Origin: an uncultured Chitinophagaceae bacterium
GTDB taxonomy: Bacteria; Bacteroidota; Bacteroidia; Chitinophagales; Chitinophagaceae
NCBI GenBank assembly: GCA_946885665.1
Contig: CAMPGT010000138.1
Coordinates: 1 to 10,524 of the forward strand
Direction of reading: 5' to 3'
Length of the DNA: 10,524 bases
Shown: positions 7,772 through 10,524 of the stretch, piece by piece
Layout: each line of letters begins with the position of its first letter
How positions within the stretch are numbered: position 1 is the first letter of the stretch
The notes under the pieces: generated by a model
The model's input: the letters and a program-made list of their open reading frames with translations, nothing else
Databases searched by the model: none
Told to the model about the DNA's origin: nothing
Program-made: the position numbers and the translations under genes

Positions 7772-8587
7772 ATGCTAAGAAGTTACATCAGGGTGGCACT
7801 ACGCACTTTCAGGAAAAACAAATTAACTACGTTCATCAATATTTTCGGACTTGGCCTAAGCATGTCCGTGGGAATGATGATCATGATCAGGCTGTTGGAC
7901 CAGCTTAGCTACGATAATTTCCATCCTGATGCCGAACGAACCTACAGAGTACTCACAGCATATCATAAAAAGACCGGTGAACAGTGGAAAATGGCCAGCA
8001 CGCCGTTGCCGCTGCTCGAAAAATTAGAGCGCGATTTCAGCCGTGTAGAGAAGTCGGTGAATGTTTACCCGGCCTTTAACGGCAAGGCTGTCATAGCAGG
8101 CAAAGAGATGTATGTAAACGGCGCCTACACAGAACCATCGTTTTTTAAAGTATTTGGATTTTCACTGGCTGCAGGCGATCCGGCCACTGCACTGAAGGAC
8201 CCTTTCTCGGTGGTGATCAGTAAAGCAACTGCCGCCAAATTCTTTGCGGGTGACGATCCTGTCGGAAAGGTGCTGACATTGGACAACGGTGAAAGCTTTA
8301 TTGTGAAAGGCGTTTTGAATGAAGCTACTTCAAAATCACACTTAAGCTACGATGCGTACGCTTCGTATTCCAGTATTCCGCAAATGGAGAAGAAACAGTT
8401 GTTGCCGGTCAGGCAATCAAACTGGTATGCAATGGATGCCTGCTACACGTATGTTACGCTAAAGCGAGGATACCCGGCGTCGACGTTTTTAAGTGATTTG
8501 AATGTTGTTGCGCGGCAGGTAAATAAGAGCAACAACGAGGGAAGCATGTCGTTTGAGACGCAGAGGATCGACAAAATTATATTTTGA
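7772..8587 (+). CDS. FtsX/MacB-like permease, N-terminal fragment
   Basis: This 271-residue piece has the family's typical beginning: LRSYIRVALRTFRKNK, then TM1 at about residues 18-42, then YDNFHPDAERTYRV, the start of the periplasmic MacB-type domain (about 45-255). It ends with MSFETQRIDKIIF at TGA 8585-8587, before any further membrane segment. The ATG at 7772 gives the expected N-terminus. On its own it would be a single-pass membrane protein with a periplasmic domain. A stable product is possible but not expected to transport or transduce force. Confidence 0.6.
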   Translation: MLRSYIRVALRTFRKNKLTTFINIFGLGLSMSVGMMIMIRLLDQLSYDNFHPDAERTYRVLTAYHKKTGEQWKMASTPLPLLEKLERDFSRVEKSVNVYPAFNGKAVIAGKEMYVNGAYTEPSFFKVFGFSLAAGDPATALKDPFSVVISKATAAKFFAGDDPVGKVLTLDNGESFIVKGVLNEATSKSHLSYDAYASYSSIPQMEKKQLLPVRQSNWYAMDACYTYVTLKRGYPASTFLSDLNVVARQVNKSNNEGSMSFETQRIDKIIF

Positions 8588-10109
8588 GACAGGCGTTGCG
8601 CTCATCATCCTTCTGGCTGCCTGCTTTAATTATACCAACCTTTCCATCGCGCGGTCACTCACAAGGGCAAAGGAAGTGGGCATCAGAAAAGTGTCGGGCG
8701 CAAGAAGGGGTCATGTGTTTGCGCAGTATATTATCGAGTCGGTGCTGGTAGCGGCGCTCTCGTTAATATTTGCGTCAATTTTACTTTCTTTTGTCATCAG
8801 GTATGCGCCCTTCAATGATGATTATGAATTCATTCCTTCTTCGTTTGAGCCCGGCCTCACGTTTTACTTGTCGGTGGGGTGTTTCACATTGTTTACCGGA
8901 CTGCTGGCAGGAATTGCTCCCGCATGGATGCTGTCATCGTTTAAACCGCTGAACGTTCTGAAGAATGTTTCCACTTTAAAGATCGTTGGAAAGATAAGTG
9001 TGCAAAAGGCGTTGATCGTATTTCAATATAGCCTGTCGCTCACCATCATCATATTCCTGCTCGCTTTCTACCGGCAATTCAGTTTTCTGTCTGCGGCAGA
9101 TCCCGGATTTAAGCGTGATCACGTTTTGGTGGTTCCCTTAAACGGACTGGACAGTAAATTGGTCGGAAATGAAGTAGCTGCAATTCCCGGCGTTACCGGC
9201 GTAAGTAAAATGTCTTCATCTTTTGCAAAACATTTCAATGGAATGTCAGCCGCTGCCTGGCTCGTTAATAAAACAGATGCTATTGATGTAAACTATTATT
9301 ATGCCAACGCTTCGTTTATCAGCAACATGAACCTGCATCTCGTTGCAGGGAGTAATTTTCCTTCGTCAAGCACAAATGAAGGTGAAAAATACATTTTGCT
9401 TAATCAGCAGGCGGTGACGGCGTTCGGCATCGCAGACGCGCAGAAGGCGATTGGGCAAACTGTTTGGCTCAATGATTCCACCCGGCTGGAAATAGCCGGC
9501 GTGCTTAACGACTTCAGTTATGAAAGTGCTGGTAAGCCTATACGTCCGTTGGCCATACGATTAAAAGACGGTGCTTATAATTATTTATATGTGAGCACCT
9601 TAAATGCAGATGAAAAAAATTTGGTTACCAGGATTGCACAATTATTGAAAAAATATGCTCCTTCACAATCATTTGAACCTGCATGGCTGAATGATGTTCT
9701 GGAAAAGAACAACTCGCAGCGGGCTACGATTTCTCTATTGGGATATTTGGCCTTTATGGCAATATCCATTGCATCCCTGGGATTGCTGGGATTGGTGATA
9801 TTTAGTGTGAAAACAAAAAGAAAGGAAATTAGCATCCGGAAGGTTATTGGCGCGAGCGAAAGACAACTCGTTGCGCTGCTGTCAAAAGGATTTATTAGGT
9901 TGTTGGCGATAGCAGGCTTTATTGCTATTCCGATCGGGTATTCCGCGGCATATTTATTTCTGCTAAACTTTGCCCACCGTGTTAGTTTTAGACCGGGAGC
10001 AGCTTTCTTGTGTTTTTTGTTATTGTTGCTGATTGGTTTGGCAACGATCATTTCGCAAACATGGAGGGCAGCGGCAGCTAATCCTGTAAAAGACCTTCAT
10101 ATCGAATAA
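8553..10109 (+). CDS. FtsX/MacB-like permease, C-terminal fragment
   Basis: This 518-residue piece holds the rest of the permease. TMs lie near residues 14-33 (GVALIILLAACFNYTNLSIA), about 60-80, 105-126 and 150-170. A second periplasmic domain spans about 175-400, and three TMs near 405-425, 448-472 and 480-503 precede a conserved end (AAANPVKDLHIE). RAKEVGIRKVSGA and its partner KEISIRKVIGA are the paired cytoplasmic coupling loops where the ATPase docks in this family. The only start near the front is a TTG at 8553 and the first internal ATG lies deep in the protein, so it is a continuation, not an independent gene. Confidence 0.6.
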   Translation: MRRRGSTKLYFETGVALIILLAACFNYTNLSIARSLTRAKEVGIRKVSGARRGHVFAQYIIESVLVAALSLIFASILLSFVIRYAPFNDDYEFIPSSFEPGLTFYLSVGCFTLFTGLLAGIAPAWMLSSFKPLNVLKNVSTLKIVGKISVQKALIVFQYSLSLTIIIFLLAFYRQFSFLSAADPGFKRDHVLVVPLNGLDSKLVGNEVAAIPGVTGVSKMSSSFAKHFNGMSAAAWLVNKTDAIDVNYYYANASFISNMNLHLVAGSNFPSSSTNEGEKYILLNQQAVTAFGIADAQKAIGQTVWLNDSTRLEIAGVLNDFSYESAGKPIRPLAIRLKDGAYNYLYVSTLNADEKNLVTRIAQLLKKYAPSQSFEPAWLNDVLEKNNSQRATISLLGYLAFMAISIASLGLLGLVIFSVKTKRKEISIRKVIGASERQLVALLSKGFIRLLAIAGFIAIPIGYSAAYLFLLNFAHRVSFRPGAAFLCFLLLLLIGLATIISQTWRAAAANPVKDLHIE

Positions 10110-10188
10110 GACCTTAATGAGCGCGGGTTTCGGTGCGTTTTCAACATACGGTGAATAACAACTTCGCGTAATAAAAAAATTCTCCATT

Positions 10189-10196
10189 TATTTTAC
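10189..10196 (+). promoter_or_regulatory. Possible -7 box for the riboswitch transcript
   Basis: TATTTTAC resembles the Bacteroidota -7 element TAnnTTTG in six of eight positions, and would place the RNA start right at the first base of the riboswitch P1 stem (about 10201). No convincing TTG element is found upstream at the normal distance. The position is the main argument. Confidence 0.3.
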
Positions 10197-10200
10197 ATCC

Positions 10201-10361
10201 GGTTATCGGTTCCCGCTTTGCGGGATGAAAAGGGAATCCCGTGAAAATCGGGAACTATCCCCGTAGCTGTAAGCTCCTTATCATTGTTTAATCTTCATGC
10301 CACTGTACTATTGACGGGAAGGCCTTAAACAACGGAGCAAGTCAGAAGACCTGCCGGTACC
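10201..10361 (+). promoter_or_regulatory. Cobalamin (vitamin B12) riboswitch aptamer
   Basis: The conserved cobalamin aptamer core is present in order. GGGAAtccc-GTGAAAA-tcggga spans 10232-10253 (stem TCCCG 10237-10241 with CGGGA 10249-10253). CCCCGTAGCTGTAA lies at 10259-10272, CCACTG at 10300-10304, ACGGGAAGG at 10314-10322, and the B12 box GCAAGTCAGAAGACCTGCC at 10337-10355. A closing P1 stem can be drawn from GGTTATCGG (10201-10209) and CCGGTACC (10354-10361), with one bulge and one G-U pair. A CCCGC-TTT-GCGGG hairpin sits at 10212-10224. Cobalamin binding to such RNAs normally lowers expression of the gene downstream. Here that gene appears to be nrdB and not a B12 transporter or synthesis gene. 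The downstream hairpin points to translational control. Confidence 0.93.
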
Positions 10362-10404
10362 ATACAATTAGTAACACCGCTTTCGGAGGAAAAGCATGGT
10401 ACTG
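10357..10404 (+). promoter_or_regulatory. Riboswitch expression platform: hairpin with GGAGG in its loop
   Basis: GCTTT (10379-10383) and AAAGC (10391-10395) make a hairpin whose 7-nt loop CGGAGGA holds a perfect GGAGG. That loop can pair with TCCTT at 10275-10279 in the aptamer's L5 region (five pairs, one G-U), which fits the L5-L13 kissing interaction known for cobalamin riboswitches. A further pairing, GTACCAT (10357-10363) with ATGGTAC (10396-10402), surrounds it and competes with P1 for 10357-10361. The pairings are seen in the sequence; the switching scheme is inference. Confidence 0.6.
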
Positions 10405-10497
10405 AGAGGTCTTGCCATCTCCATATGGCACCGCTATCAGCACTGTATTTTTCGTCTGCAGGTAACAAAAATTATTTGCCATGCAGTACAACAATGA
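10396..10497 (+). CDS. Possible 33-residue leader ORF overlapping nrdB
   Basis: An ATG at 10396 follows GGAGG (10385-10389) by an ideal 6 nt. It opens a 33-codon frame ending at TGA 10495-10497, 17 bases inside the apparent nrdB start and in another frame. Its ATG is within the riboswitch expression platform. The peptide (starting MVLRGLAISIW) resembles nothing I know. It may be a regulatory leader whose translation is coupled to nrdB, or a chance frame; the strong Shine-Dalgarno, unusual for this phylum, is the reason to list it. Confidence 0.25.
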   Translation: MVLRGLAISIWHRYQHCIFRLQVTKIICHAVQQ

Positions 10498-10524
10498 AAT
10501 CTTATTGAAAGAAAACAAGGATCG
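10481..10524 (+). CDS. nrdB: Ribonucleotide reductase class I, small (beta) subunit, first 15 codons
   Basis: Only the start is in the window, reading MQYNNEILLKENKDR. The LLKENKDR stretch resembles the N-terminus I know from Bacteroidota class I NrdB proteins (LLxENxDRFVxxPI), the diiron subunit that makes the radical for NrdA in converting ribonucleotides to deoxyribonucleotides. A stop at 10463-10465 in this frame makes the ATG at 10481 the only possible start. The call rests on 15 residues plus the cobalamin riboswitch just upstream, a known arrangement for class I reductases in genomes that also have a B12-dependent class II enzyme. Another gene is possible. Confidence 0.55.
   Translation, partial: MQYNNEILLKENKD

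Larger units (their letters stand above)
7772..10109 (+). pseudogene. FtsX/MacB-type ABC transporter permease, frameshifted
   Basis: Two successive reading frames together make one permease of the large, two-halved Bacteroidota type. The usual layout is TM1, periplasmic MacB domain, three TMs, TM5, second periplasmic domain, three TMs. The first frame stops at TGA 8585-8587. The second is open from 8523 but carries no start of its own, picking up exactly where the transmembrane part should follow (YFETGVALIILLAACFNYTN). The frame shift lies in 8523-8584, where both frames are open. Compared with what I know of the family, about 15-20 residues between the first periplasmic domain and TM2 also seem to be missing. 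This favours a small deletion over a single-base sequencing error. No ATPase partner is next to it, which is normal for this group. If the break is real the gene is probably dead, unless ribosomes shift frame. Confidence 0.75.

Noticed and set aside
8552..8590. Programmed ribosomal frameshift in the permease
   Set aside because: No classic slippery heptamer with a strong downstream structure is evident, and the short linker points to deletion instead. It cannot be fully excluded without expression data.
10121..10141. Possible terminator after the permease (GCGC/GTGC followed by TTTT)
   Set aside because: The stem is only four pairs including one G-U with an 8-nt loop, too weak to call.
10211..10225. 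TCCCGCTTTGCGGGA hairpin as a terminator
   Set aside because: It has no T run after it and sits inside the cobalamin aptamer as one of its stems.
1..10524. CRISPR arrays, tRNA or rRNA genes, insertion sequences
   Set aside because: No spaced repeat array, no cloverleaf or rRNA sequence, and no transposase or terminal inverted repeats were seen on either strand.

Overview
The window looks like a chromosomal segment of a Bacteroidota bacterium, most likely of the Chitinophagaceae type. This is inferred from protein style (a periplasmic GH78 enzyme, a large FtsX/MacB-type permease of the kind common in this phylum), from very A-rich leaders in place of Shine-Dalgarno sites before most genes, and from moderate GC in the coding DNA. 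All convincing genes lie on the + strand.

Layout: (i) 1-498 is the C-terminal end of a YeiH/UPF0324-type membrane protein (putative sulfate exporter family). (ii) 572-7632 is a compact L-rhamnose utilisation block: a secreted GH78 alpha-L-rhamnosidase-like enzyme, the L-rhamnose/H+ symporter RhaT, a two-domain RhaEW protein (L-rhamnulose-1-phosphate aldolase fused to a short-chain lactaldehyde dehydrogenase), and an L-rhamnose isomerase of the RhaI (Pseudomonas stutzeri) subtype. (iii) 7772-10109 is an FtsX/MacB-like ABC permease broken by a frameshift near 8523-8584, where a short stretch of the usual protein also seems to be missing. (iv) 10201-10404 is a cobalamin (B12) riboswitch with a downstream hairpin whose loop carries a strong GGAGG. 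It is followed at 10481 by the first 15 codons of what looks like the class I ribonucleotide reductase small subunit (nrdB).

How it works together: rhamnose would be released from glycans in the periplasm by the GH78 enzyme, imported by RhaT, isomerised to rhamnulose by RhaI, phosphorylated by a kinase NOT present here, then cleaved by RhaEW to DHAP and lactaldehyde, with the lactaldehyde oxidised to lactate. No kinase, mutarotase or transcription factor of the pathway is visible in the window. The riboswitch unit at the right edge is independent: B12 would repress the oxygen-dependent class I reductase, which makes sense if the genome also carries a B12-dependent class II reductase. The two points most worth following up are the riboswitch with its apparent small ORF overlapping nrdB, and the broken permease.
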